A stretch of DNA of 64,000 nucleotides, taken from Doris montereyensis (Eukaryota; Mollusca; Gastropoda; Nudibranchia; Dorididae). The stretch is taken from contig JAXRKP010000414.1 in assembly GCA_037039925.1 (NCBI GenBank), forward strand, positions 77,501 to 141,500, in the 5' to 3' direction. The position numbers were made by a program, and so were the translations under genes. This document shows, piece after piece, positions 1-11,479 of the stretch. The notes under the pieces were generated by a model that had not been told where the DNA came from, did no database searches, and worked only from the letters and a program-made list of their open reading frames with translations. Within the stretch, counting starts at the first letter, position 1. Each line of letters starts with the position of its first letter.

Positions 1-79
1 AAGAAATGTGAACTCGTTAAAAAAAACAACATAGCTGCCAACTTTTTCAAATTTAGAAACACTCTGACAGTGCAAAGTA

Positions 80-300
80 ATTCTAACTTGCACAAAGGCC
101 CATGATATTCCAGAAAGCATTAATTGATAATCTAACGGGACAAATCCCCTTTAAGGTAAATAACAGGAGTCTGCTGATCACAGGCCTTTCTGGCGAGGTG
201 CGACAGTAGTTTTGAAAACTTTTCGAGGCTCTGCCGTTATCTCATGGTTTCTTTAAAATAAAATATAGTTTCACTTACATACATACTTTTCAAGATAAAT
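80..300 (+). repeat. Diverged copy of the repeat at 13320-13975
   Basis: Shares an ordered series of short matches with 13320-13605, including AATTCTAACTT, CCATGATATTCCAGA-like and CATACATACTTTTCAAG. No coding potential. This is a dispersed intergenic repeat of unknown class. Confidence 0.5.
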
Positions 301-1110
301 ACAGACCTACATGTCAAAACAAAAAAAAACACTTGGCAACTATGGAAAAATAGGAGCTCACTTGACAAAAAGGCCTACCTTGAATAAGATCCAAAAATGC
401 GATAGTCTGTCAAACTCTGTCCTTTGACCTTTTCCATATCGATATTATGAGATTCCGCTCCTCCCTCACCTCTGTCAACCATTAGTTACATCAAACTGGT
501 TCTCCTCTTATTATCATTCCTACAAAGTAGTTATCTTTGATTTCATGGTGCAGGTCTGTAAACATTCAAATAGCCAAGCTTGATTATAAATCATAAAAAG
601 AATGGGGGGAATAAAAAAAGTTAAAACAATAATTATATTTATAATTATACACATTGATAGTAGGGAAAAGGTCTGTTAATGACCATATTTTTTTTTAAAA
701 GACGCATTTTTTAACTTTCTTGAAGGCTTCAACATTTCTGGCACTTCTAAGTTCAGGTTGTTCTAGATGAAAGAACCAAAGTAAGTAAAAAAGGTCTTTT
801 ACCGAAGCTGTTTTGGTTCAAAGTGGAAGAAACAGTGAGACGATCACTTGTTGATCTCAAATCACAGGGTGGTCTGTAGCGAATGATAAATTGATTGAGG
901 TAAGGGCCAGCGTCATAAAAACAATTGAAAGCAATCACTGAAGCTTTCTAAGCCATTCTCGGCTTTATTGGTAGCCAGTGCAATTCTTTCAGAAGCGGTG
1001 TTATATGATTCAACATTTTTTATTTAGACACAACTCTAGCCGCAGAATTTCGAATTATTTGAAGTTTATCTATTTTTTGTTCTGGGATGGCGAAATATGT
1101 TTTATGCGTA
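301..1110. other. No recognisable feature
   Basis: AT-rich sequence with short homopolymers. Only short ORFs, no repeat structure and no convincing homology. Confidence 0.5.
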
Positions 1111-1119
1111 TATGTAAGT

Positions 1120-1800
1120 GTATAAACTAGGCAATGGGCAGGTGCTTCACCTATACATGGACTAGGCAGCCCCGCCCTCCCTGAGTCTCTTACTGCCTTG
1201 CAGGAGGGCATTGTCTGATAAATGGCTAAGGGGATTAACACTGGCTAAAAATCACAACCAGCTGCCTTGGAGGCAGGTTGTGACTGACTAAAGGCTAAGG
1301 GAGTTAACCCCAACAGAAAATCACAAACAAGGCCCAATAGGGGTCTCAAGGTGGCAGTCCCACCATCTACCTAGGTTACAGTGGCATAATCATCTGCTTA
1401 CCCAAAACCAATCGATTCGGAGAAACAGATATATGATATATATATGCGAAATGACCGTAAGAAGATGACCCTGGAAACAAACACAGACTGTGATTTTTGG
1501 AACATGGAATGTTTTGGCAATAAATGGAAAAGAGTTAGAATTAGCTGAAGAAATTGAAAAATTCAGAGTAGACATTTTGGCTATCACAGAAACAAAGAAA
1601 AAAGGAAAAGGAGCAGAATATGAATCTTCTCAGGAGTAGATGTAAGGATAGAGCTAGAGCAGCAGTAAGCCTCATAATGCATTTAAAGACATGGAATGCT
1701 ATGTAGAAAGTTGGAAATTTATAAGCCCATGGCTTTTAGAGGTAAACATTAAATTAACAGGAAGATAAATTAAATTATTAATTAAATAGCTTATTGGTGA
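1120..1800 (+). mobile_element. RTE-type LINE fragment, 5' UTR and start of endonuclease
   Basis: The first half matches the GC-richer leader also found at 6985-7260 and, inverted, at 58380-58525. It is followed by a diverged FGTWNVLAINGKELELAEEI and VDILAITETKKKG, the start of the apurinic endonuclease domain of RTE-like LINEs. It is 3' truncated and interrupted by frameshifts, so it is a dead copy. Confidence 0.7.
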
Positions 1801-2609
1801 TAAGTACACAAGGGTTGACTTCCACAACCGATTGTTGGCGATACATCCAGAAAGAATTGACGTTACATCTAGATCTCTAGATCTAGGTTGATTCTAAAGT
1901 AATTTCAGGCAAATTTTCATTAAATCTACCGCACAACTAGATCTAGATCTCTACCAATCTCTACTGTGGCTCTTAACTCTCAGGGAGCAGACCCCCCCCC
2001 CCCCACCACTTTAAAAGTTTGGCGGTGGTATTCTTATATGACCAACCATTTTGTATGTCAAAGGAACATTGATTCTTTTCTGGATCTAGAAAAACTCCTC
2101 TATAGATTATTACATTTTAAATTGATTCAATTTTGCCCACATCCAATTTAAGAAGGGGTTTTGGTATGACTTTAAAGATTGTCAAGTTGTGATCCGCCCA
2201 CAGAACCTCCTGTTTATAGTCCGTCTTCGATGGGACTAGGTGTTAAATCCACCTGACCAGGACCTACCTGGACAAGTCTTTGGTCTTTGGGATTGTGATA
2301 GATTTTAATGTCTCCAGTTCTAGTTTCACTTCATCATGAGCCATTCCCCAACCCCATTTCAGAACTCTTTCCCTAGAATATAAGGAGAGGCAGATCTGTC
2401 GGCACTCCAAGAATTGATGTCCTGTTTGACCCAGAAATGAATATAATACATGATACACTTGTAAAAAAAGAAAAGTGGCTAGATGGTGACAGTGGTGTTT
2501 AATTATACTTATATGCCAATAGTGTGACAATAGTCTTAACTATCAGATATTAGTATTTTATTGAATATTGACATATATTCTATTCTATATTAATAATATT
2601 TATGTTTAA

Positions 2610-2805
2610 GGGGAGACACTCCCTGATACCCCCTCTCCCATTTTTTTCACAGGGTTTTCACGTAATCAAGAGGTACATCCCCCTGAACCCCCCCCTTTTT
2701 TTGTTCAAGCGGGGACACCCCCTGAAACACTCTCTCCCTTTTTTTCACAGGGTTTTCACGTAATCAAGAGGTACATGGCCCTGAACCCCCCTCCTCCCCC
2801 TTATT
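2610..2805. repeat. Tandem duplication of about 97 bp (2 copies)
   Basis: The segment running from GGGGAGACACTCCCTGA through TTTTCACAGGGTTTTCACG to AGGTACAT is repeated once with small changes, each copy ending in a C-rich run. No coding signal. Confidence 0.75.
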
Positions 2806-2981
2806 TTCTCTTCATTCCCATTTTAAAATATTTGGCAAAAATTTGGTACGGTATTGTTATTTGGCCAACCCTTTCTGGGTCAAACGGGACATCAATGGTT
2901 AAGGAGTATCATTACCTATCCCTAGTCTAGATCTAGAGATCATCTAGGCCAAGATCTGATCTAATCATCTAGATCTAGGTA

Positions 2982-3740
2982 GGCGAAATATGACAATATG
3001 TGACAATTCCACTAATAAAGACAGAAAAAATATGTGACATTTCGGATATCGAAGCGGTTATTCGGACCCGGGTCCCAATAAACACCCACACTATTGGGAC
3101 ACGCTGGGCCTATTAGGACACGGACTATTTATGTAAAATGACATCATAACCTAACCTAAACCGTGCATGCCCAGAACAATATTATTAGATCTATTGTTTA
3201 AGTGCCGGTACCACCCATGTCCCAAAATCCAATAACTTTCCCGGTAGCTTACTCCATAACATTAATAACGTAGTGTAGCACCTACTGGGATATTTACCTA
3301 TTAAAAAATACTTTAAATGGGTAATAAAAATCGCGACCCGTGCTCCCGAAAATGAGTCCACCGGAAGATATGAAAGGTTTCCATTTACTTTTTTTTTCCG
3401 GAACGAAATATGACCGTTAGAAATAGAAGTCGATTTCGCTCAAGATGGCCTTTTTCGCTATGATTGAAACTGAAATTACGTGTCTTCAACTTCAAATCTC
3501 TAAAAAATATATTTTTAGACATAGATTCTAGATCTGTGTGTCCCAATAAAAACCCGGGTCCGAATAAAACCCACACTATTGGGACACGCGGGTCCGAATA
3601 AACACCCACACTATTGGGACACGGGTCCGAATAATGACAGCCAGCCTTCGGATATAACCCTTCACCGGATAACAAACGAGAAATATCTAGATCTAGATCT
3701 AAGCATTACCTAAGGCATCACACAATGTGATGTCAGAAAA
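2982..3740 (+). mobile_element. MITE copy related to 42192-42486, split by a nested insertion
   Basis: The left part, with AAATATGACAATATGTGACA and CTCCACTAATAAAGACAGA-like sequence, and the right part (AACAAACGAGAAATATCTAG to GGCATCACACAATGTGAT) both match the MITE at 42192-42486. Between them lies about 600 bp that is absent from the other copy. The right terminal repeat is lost into the TAGATC-rich tract. Confidence 0.7.
3050..3646. mobile_element. Nested non-autonomous DNA transposon with 9-bp target duplication
   Basis: Flanked by TTCGGATAT at 3041-3049 and 3647-3655. The termini carry inverted TTATTCGGACCCG...GTCCCAATA motifs, and a shared CACCCACACTATTGGGACA block recurs inside. A 9-bp duplication suggests a Mutator-like mechanism, but there is no transposase. 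The related copy near 42260 lacks this insert. Confidence 0.65.
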
Positions 3741-3794
3741 AAAACAGAAAGGAGGAAGAAAGAAAGAAAAAGAGTGATGATAAGAAAGTAAGTG

Positions 3795-4125
3795 CTAGAT
3801 ATAAATCTAGACCTAGATCTAGGTAGATATGGTTAGATCTAGGCTTGAGATCGAGAAGTGGGTCTAGATTCTATTATATCTAGATCTAGATCTATATCTA
3901 GATAGATCAAGAGTATATAGAAGATAGATAAATTCTAGATCTAGATCTAGACCTGAGTCGAAATACTTCAGCCGTCTGTATCAGTCAAGTCGGTTTTTAA
4001 AAAAACTCCATTTAGATCCTATATCTAGATCTAGATATTCTAGATCTAGATTTAGATCTAGATCTAGATCTAGATCTGTAGATATTAGATCTAGATCTAG
4101 ATCTAGATCTAGATCTAGAGACTTT
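3795..4125. repeat. TAGATC hexanucleotide-rich tract
   Basis: Irregular to pure runs of the hexamer TAGATC/CTAGAT, purest at 4020-4120. Isolated short runs of the same hexamer occur at 1866-1950, 2925-2980 and 21048-21066. Confidence 0.9.
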
Positions 4126-4384
4126 GAATAAGAACCTGATAAGACGTAATCTTCATCACAAATCAAAATCTTATCAAAAATAACATCAAAATTACATTTT
4201 TAAGAAGCCAATTAAGGTCACTGTCAAACCGATGTCCTAGAACATTTAGATCTAGATTTTAAAGATAAAAGACGGTCCGTACGGGTGTTTGAGTACATCA
4301 TTTGCCGGTGATTCCCAGGTCAGGTAGCCATTTTTAAGAAACACAACAAATCATATTCGAATATGAAATACTTATATTCGGAAA

Positions 4385-4552
<168 letters not shown>

Positions 4553-4987
4553 AGCATTTTCAGTGGCAACGATGATTCATGTTTTGAAGGAGACTAAAAC
4601 TTTGCGAGCGAAAAATAAGAGACAAAACGAAAAGTAAACAATATTATATAATAACCTCGATACCAAGTCAGCCGTTGTGTGAACGATTACATGATCAACA
4701 GATGCCTATTTTTATCTATGATGTCATTGGCTATTTGTATGTTGAGGGGTCTAAATGAAGGAATGACCTGTTTGTAAACATAGTATTGCTTAATACTATC
4801 TATCCAGCGATAAAGGCGTCGCAATAAGTGACAAAATTATTTAAGACCAACTATTACAAAACGCATAAATAAATTCAAAGTTATGCAGGAATGTATGGAT
4901 AGCTTACATACATAATATGTATGATAAAGGAAGTGGGCACATATGTGCCGTGACGTTTCGGATGTAAGCGTTCGATAGCACAAACAT

Positions 4988-5076
4988 TGCCATTTAGAGA
5001 GATAGAAAGATTAGAGAGAAAGAGGGAGAGAGAAAGAAAGAGGGGGGGGGGAGAAGAGAGATAGAGAGAGAGAAAG

Positions 5077-5141
<65 letters not shown>

Positions 5142-5152
5142 GGACAGATAGA

Positions 5153-5236
<84 letters not shown>

Positions 5237-5266
5237 CAGACAGACAGACAGACAGAGACAGATAAA

Positions 5267-5299
<33 letters not shown>

Positions 5300-5535
5300 G
5301 ACAGAGAAACAGACAGAGGCAGAGAAAGAGAGAGACAGACAGAGACAGACAGACAGAGACATAGAGAGATAGAGACAGACAGACATACAGAAAGAGAAAG
5401 AAACAGATAGACAGACGGAGGTAGAGACAGGGAATGGGAGAGCAAAACAGATAGACAAAGAGAGACAGACAAACAGACAAACACACACACACACACACAG
5501 ACGCATAGACACACACACACACACACAGACACATA
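4988..5535. repeat. Long compound microsatellite (GA, TA, GACA, CA)
   Basis: Successive GA-rich, (TA)n at 5086-5140, (GA)n at 5155-5231, GACA/GAGACA-rich and (CA)n blocks. The long reading frames over it come only from the repeats. Confidence 0.95.
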
Positions 5536-6150
5536 CGTACATATAATTAAGCGATGACATTAGTAATTAGTATGAAAGTGTGAGAAAGTGCAGAAGTGTA
5601 GGTCTACCAGTAGCAATAAATGTACTTTGTTTATTGAAGAGTTTGTATCAATGAGTTGTGTAACTGGGGGCATTTTGTGGACACAAATAGCATAATAATT
5701 ATCTGATTTCCCTATCCCTTTTTATTCCTGCTTTGGGCCTCTTGGACATATTAGATGTACTGATTCATTTGTTTGAGTCTTTCAATACATTTATATTGTT
5801 TAATCCAGGAAGGGACGGGACGTCACTGTCACACTTTACCAGGATATTACTGATTTCGCTGTAATGTTTGAAGGCCTCCAGCTTTATGGTTTCAAATGAA
5901 GAAAACCAATCTATTGTTTCTTTGTCTCCTTGTCGATGATAACGGTTGCGCATCCTGAACATTTCTCTGTCGTGAACTGTTTTATATCTCTATTAGTATT
6001 AGGCCTTTTAGTAGTCATATTGTTCCTCTTCAGATTTTATTTGGCAACTGACGTTGCTAAAAGGAAAATGAGCAACAACAACAAAATAATAATAAATTGA
6101 ACTAATCGCTTATTTTTGCCGTTATTACGCATTCCTCCAATCTTTTTTGG

Positions 6151-6905
6151 TCCAGTGACACAATCGGTTCAAAGCCATGACTGGCTGGTCCAGTAACATA
6201 ATCGGTTCAAAACCATGACTGGCTGGTCCTGTGACACAATAGGTTTAAAACCATAACTGGCTGGTCCAGTGACACAATCGGTTCAAAGCCATGACTGGCT
6301 GGTCCAGTGACAAAATCGGTTCAAAGTCATGACTGACTGGTTCAGTGACACAATCGGCTCAAAGCCATGATTGGCTGGTCCAGTGATACAATCAGTCTAA
6401 AGCCATGGCTAGCTGGTCCAGTCACACAATCGGTTCAAAACCATAACTGGCTGGTTCAGTGACACAATCGGTTCAAAGCCATGACTGGCTGGTCCAGTGA
6501 CACAATCGGTTCAAAGTCATGACTGGCTGGTTCAGTGACACAATCGGCTCAAAGCCACGATTGGCTGGTCCAGTGATACAATCAGTCTAAAGCCATGGCT
6601 AGCTGGTCCAGTGACACAATCGGTTCAAAACCATGACTGACTGGTTCAGTGACACAATCGGTTCAAAGCCATGACTGGCTGGTCCAGTGACACAATCGGT
6701 TCAAAGCCATGACTGGCTGGTCCAGTGACACATGAATCGGTTCAAAGCCATGACTGACTGGCTGGTTCAAAGCCAGTCCAGTGACACAACAGCCAATCGG
6801 TTCAAAGTCATGACTGGCTGGTCCAGTGACACAATCGGTTCAAAGCCATGACTGGCTGGTCCAGTGACACAATCGGTTCAAAGCCATGACTGGCTGGTCC
6901 AGAGA
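6151..6905. repeat. 38-bp minisatellite array
   Basis: About 19 copies of a 38-bp unit containing GACTGGCTGGTCCAGTGACA and CAATCGGTTCAAAGCCAT, with point variants and one short rearrangement near 6730-6790. It ends just upstream of an RTE LINE 5' leader. Confidence 0.92.
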
Positions 6906-6984
6906 CGCAATCGGTAGCGATGGCTGAGTTTGAAATGACGTTGACACTGGTTCAAAAGTATTTCAGCGTAGTGAAAAGACACTC

Positions 6985-8355
6985 GGTTGGTACGGGCAGT
7001 GAACAGGTTATCACCTGTACGGGAATTAAGCGGTCCCGCCCTCCACGAGTCTCCTGCTGCCTTGCTAAGGAAGGCGAATCTTGGTCGAGCAACCAAATGC
7101 TAAAGTTGACCCTGACTAACCTGCTGCCTTGAGGGAGTTAACCCTGACAGAAAATAACAAGGCCTGGTAAGGGGCATCACGGTGGCAGACCCACCATTTA
7201 CCTAGGGTACAATGGGTCAATCCCCTGCTTATCCAAAACAAACTGATGCAAAGAAAGATATATAATGATATACCCGGCTTGAACTTTCGAAGACGACTCT
7301 GGAACTGTCATTTTTGGAATATGGAATGTTAGGGCAATAAATGGAAAAGATTTAGAATTAGTTAAACAAAAGGAAAAACTCAAAGTAGATATTTTGGCCA
7401 TTACAGAAACAAAGAAAAAAGGACAAGGAATAGAAAATGTAGGACCAATTCATACTTTAATCTTCTCGGGAGTAGATGTCAAAGAAAGAGCTAGAGCAGG
7501 AGTAGGCCTCCTAAAGCATAAAAGGCAAGAAAGTTGCAAAATGTATAAGCCGACTGCTATTAGAGGTAAATATTAAACCAAAAGGAAGAGAAATTAAATT
7601 ATTAATAGCTTATGGACCAAACGAAAATGCCACCAAAGACGAAAAAGATATCTTCGAAAACGATTTACAAATATATGCAGAGAATCTTAAACCCACAGGA
7701 ACTAATGGTTTTAGGAGATTTAACCGCTAGAGTAGGCAACAATGTAGAAACATCAGGAGGAATAATAGGTAAAGAGGGAGAGACAACAACTTCTCCAAAC
7801 GAAGAGAGACTAATAGATTTTTGCCTAAAGAATAACATGAAAATAGCTAACACATTTTTTTCCTCATAAAGATATCCACAAATATACCAGAATAATTGAA
7901 GACAGGCGTAAAGAACACTACTCAGTTTTACTGAATAGGTCTGTTGTAGGAACAAATAAAAGGAGATAGGAAAAGAACAACATGGTGGAATGAGAATATC
8001 AAGACTAAGATCAAAGAAAAAAAAGGATGCTAGGTAGAAATACTTGCAAACAAAACGACCAGAGAAAAGAACTATCGCCAAAGAGGAAGTGAGGAATGCA
8101 AAACAGGAACAATGGGAAGATTTTTGACAAAGACTTCAAGAAAGCTATCAAGGAAATCAAAGCTGTTCTGGGGGCAATGAAGAGCATGAGAAAAACCAAA
8201 GCATGCCAACTACGACAAATTAAGAATGCCGAAGGAAAAATAATGAAAGAAGACACCGAAATCATAGAAATATGGAGAAAGTATTTTCAACAATTACATA
8301 ATCCCTCCAGAACATAATATGAAACAAGGAGTACAGATCAATTAGTAAAGGTAAC
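6985..8355 (+). mobile_element. RTE-type LINE copy, plus orientation, truncated
   Basis: A leader is followed by an endonuclease with VDILAITETKKKGQGI-like sequence, FSGVDVKERARAGVGLLKHK, the conserved ELMVLGDLTARVGNN and a downstream linker (FDKDFKKAIKEIKAVLGAMK, IWRKYFQQLHNPSRT). The reverse transcriptase is missing. Several frame breaks make it inactive. Its truncated 3' end abuts an inverted copy at 8356. Confidence 0.82.
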
Positions 8356-9285
8356 AAATAATCAAGTGTTCTTTATGCATTTGCTTCTTCTACTGTGCTA
8401 TCATTCAGATCCATGTGCATTTCACTGATAAATCTTTTTATCCTAGATTGGTATATATGTTTTACTACTGATTTATTAAGTTCCTCTATTTTGAGTTCAG
8501 TAACTTTCTTCTCTTTCCTTTTTCTGTTTGTTTTCTTCAGTCAGTAATCTCATTTTGATAATTAATCACTGGGTGATGATCACCAAATACTTCTGCTCCT
8601 CTGTTTACTCTTGCATCCATTGTACTGTTAAAAAAGGGAGCTGCTAACGATTGTGTAGTCTATGATTGACTTTTCACATCTGTCTTCATTTACTCTTGTA
8701 TATTTGTGAATATCTTTATGAGGAAAAAAGGTTTGGCTATTTTCATGTTATTCTTTAGGCAAAAATCTATTAGTCTCTCTCCATTTGGAGAAGTTGTTGC
8801 CTCCTTCTTTACCTATTACTCCTCCTGATGTTTCTACATTGTTGCCTACTCTAGCGTTTAAATCTCCTAAAACCATTAGTTCCTGTTTGGGTTTATTAAG
8901 ACTCTCTGCAGCTATTTGTAAATCGTCTTCGAAGATGTATTTTTCTTCTTTAGTGGCGTCTTGGTTTGGTCCATAAGCGATCAATAATTTAATTTCTCTT
9001 CCTTTTGGTTTAATATTTACCTCTAATAGCTGTGGGCTTATAAATTTCCAACTTTCTAGTAGCTTTTCATGCCTTTTATTTTTATGTATTAAGAGGCCTA
9101 CTCCTGCTCTATCTTTGACATCTACTCCTGAGAAGATTAAAGTATGAATTGGTCCTACAATTTTTATTCCTTGTCCTTTTTTCTTTGTTTCTGTAATGGT
9201 CAAAATATCTACTTTGAATTTGTCCATTTCTTCAACTAATTTTATCTTTTCCATTTATTGCCCTAACATTCCATGTTCCAAAAAA
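8356..9285 (-). mobile_element. RTE-type LINE copy, minus orientation
   Basis: On the minus strand an endonuclease frame (8748-9254) reads VDILTITETKKKGQG, HTLIFSGVDVKDRAGVGLLI, LIAYGPNQDATKEE and ELMVLGDLNARVGNN, which are the catalytic blocks of AP-type LINE endonucleases (GPN, GDxN). It lies tail to tail with the copy at 6985-8355, so the two form a long inverted repeat. There is no reverse transcriptase. Confidence 0.85.
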
Positions 9286-9334
9286 CACAGTACGTTGCCA
9301 TTTCGTCGTTGAAAGGTCAAGCCGTGTATTACCT

Positions 9335-9540
9335 GTCTACTGCCCGGTCGGTTGGCAGCGCGCTTTCTTTTCATGGCGAAGCGATGGGTGCCGATGCAGA
9401 GGTCGCAGATGTGATCCCCATTGTGGCCAGTATTTTTTCTTTCTGTCTGTCCCTTGTGTTTGTCGCGTCTTTGTTCCTATGGGGCTTTCATATTATCTTG
9501 TCATTACCTTCACTTCCGACATGCCCCTTGTTTGTCTTTA
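9335..9540 (+). mobile_element. tRNA-derived SINE (family A), plus
   Basis: A tRNA-like head (CGGTCGGTTGGCAGC, then GGGTGCCGATGCAGAGGTCG and a B-box-like GATCCCCAT) is followed by a body with TTTGTTCCTATGGGGCTTTC. Other copies are at 9858-9912, 10577-10740, 11296-11460, 37880-38150 and 48647-48854. Confidence 0.75.
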
Positions 9541-9857
9541 TCTATGATAGACCTACGGTACTTCAAAGGCTTACTAACTATAAAAAAAAAAATTTGTTTT
9601 AAATTTAAAAATAAAATATATATATATATATATAGATCTATATATTATATTGTAATTATAGTATATTTGTCAATGTTATATGATTGTTTGTAAAAATCAT
9701 ACTAAACACTAGGTCTACATTAAGACAAATTGTACTTTATGACACTACGAGTACGAGAACGAACTGTCTGTAGGTGAATATGACTGCTATGCTTTTGCTA
9801 GTCATGATTGCACACGTAAAAGGAAAGACCTCGCTAATGAAACTCCTTCTTTAAGGG

Positions 9858-9912
9858 GCATAGTTAGCTCGGTTGGTAGCAATAGCATGCTTTCTGTCCT
9901 ACTCATATGAAG
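9858..9912 (+). mobile_element. SINE family A head fragment
   Basis: Contains ATAGTTAGCTCGGTTGGTAG and AGCATGCTTTCTGTCCT, the 5' tRNA-like head of family A. It is truncated after about 55 bases. Confidence 0.55.
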
Positions 9913-10020
9913 CGAAATGTCATGTCTCCTGTCTTGAGGCACCATCTTCCTTCTAGAACAAAGCTTTCGTGATATTGATAGTGATTGGTTGATTACATCC
10001 TGTATTCCCTGACACTGACA

Positions 10021-10315
10021 TGGTCTATTTTCAGGTGTCTTTCAAATTTCAATGACATCACTCAATCTCCTTCTTGACGGTCAAAGGCAGTGCAACCAGC
10101 TGCAGTGCAACTACCTTTCCACCCCCAATTCAACTTGTGTTCAATTCTACTATAGCATGGAAAACAAAGGGATGGTCTATTTTCAGGTGTCTTTCAATGA
10201 CATCACTCAATCTCCTTCTTGACGGTCAAAGGCAGTGCAACCAGCTGCAGGACAACTACCTTTCCACCCCCAATTCAACTTGTGTTCAATTCTACTATAG
10301 CATGGAAAACAAAGG
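10021..10315. repeat. Tandem duplication of about 145 bp (2 copies)
   Basis: Two nearly identical copies run from TGGTCTATTTTCAGGTGTC to GCATGGAAAACAAAGGGA, with a small internal deletion in the second. No gene recognised. Confidence 0.85.
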
Positions 10316-10576
10316 GAATTATTTTCCTTTCCTGATCCATTCCATATCAACTCCATAATGGACGCAATTATACTTGAGACTAGTGTTTCTACTTAAGGTG
10401 ACAATAATAAGAAATATAATACTAATGGGATTTATAACAGTACTAACAGGATAATATAATATACTAATAGCACAGAATTATTTTTTTTTGCCTGGGTTCA
10501 CATTTACATCGTTTTTTTTTAAAAGACAAAAATTCGTAACTTGAAGAAGTTATATTTATATACATGTATTGTGAAG

Positions 10577-10740
10577 GAAATGACATAAGTTAATATGAAA
10601 GTGAAAGCCCCATAGGAACAAAAACAAAACGAATAGTTCACATACAAGGAATAGACAGAACAAATCTTGGCCATTACGAGGATTGAACCCGTGACCTCTA
10701 CTCTACGTCGGCACCCATCGACTCGCTTTTTATTTTCTAA
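10577..10740 (-). mobile_element. SINE family A, minus
   Basis: Contains AATGACATAAGTTAATATGA, AAGCCCCATAGGAACAAA and the tRNA-like head GATTGAACCCGTGACCTC, GTCGGCACCCATCG. The next sequence is the 40-bp array. A plus-strand copy follows at 11296. Confidence 0.78.
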
Positions 10741-10744
10741 AAAA

Positions 10745-11220
10745 CTAGAAAAAGATAAAAGAAATGTGTATCTGTGTAAATGTCAATCTTGTTTTGCTAA
10801 AACTGCAAGTATCTATATAAGTGTCAAGCTTGTTTGCTAAAACTGCAAGTATCTGTGTAAGTACTGTAAGTGTCAAGCTTGTTTGCTAAAACCGCAAGTA
10901 TCTGTGTAAGTGTCAAGCTTGTTTGCTAAAACCGGAGTATCTGTGTAAGTACTGTAAGTGTCAAGCTTGTTTGCTAAAACTGCAAGTATCTGTGTAAGTG
11001 TCAAGCTTGTTTGCTAAAACTGCAAGTATCTGTGTAAGTGTCAAGCTTGTTTGCTAAAACTGCAAGTATCTGTGTACTGTAAGTGTCAAGCTTGTTTGCT
11101 AAAACTGCATGTATCTGTGTAAGTGTCAAGCTTGTTTGCTAAAACTGCAAATCTGCAAGTATCTTGTTTGCTAAAACTGCAAGTCTGCAAGTATCTTTGT
11201 CAAGCTTGTTTGCTAAAACT
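10745..11220. repeat. 40-bp minisatellite array
   Basis: About 11 copies of a unit with CTGCAAGTATCTGTGTAAGT and GTCAAGCTTGTTTGCTAAAA. Some copies carry an extra ACTGTAAGT. It lies between two inverted family A SINEs. Confidence 0.9.
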
Positions 11221-11295
11221 GAGTGGAAATGGAATCAGCAGTGGTGTGGTGGTGAATAGAAAGATCTGATTTTCCTTCTATTCTTTGCTCAAAGG

Positions 11296-11460
11296 AAAAA
11301 AGAATTGTAGTTAGCTGGGTTGGTGGTAGCATTTACTATTCATGGCGAGGTGATGGGTGCCGACGCAAAGAGAGCGGGTTCAATCCCCATGATGGTCAAG
11401 ATTTTTCTGTCTATTCCTTGCATAGGTTTAGTCTTTGTTCCTATGGGGCTTAAATTCAAT
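11296..11460 (+). mobile_element. SINE family A, plus
   Basis: Head GTAGTTAGCTGGGTTGGTGG, then GATGGGTGCCGACGCAAAG, the B-box-like GGTTCAATCCCCAT and the body CTTTGTTCCTATGGGGCTT. It is head to head with the copy at 10577-10740. Confidence 0.78.
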
Positions 11461-11479
11461 TATATTTAATATCCTTTTC

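Noticed and set aside
4994..5560. Ser/Leu-rich ORF, minus
   Set aside because: Product of GA/TA/CA microsatellites.
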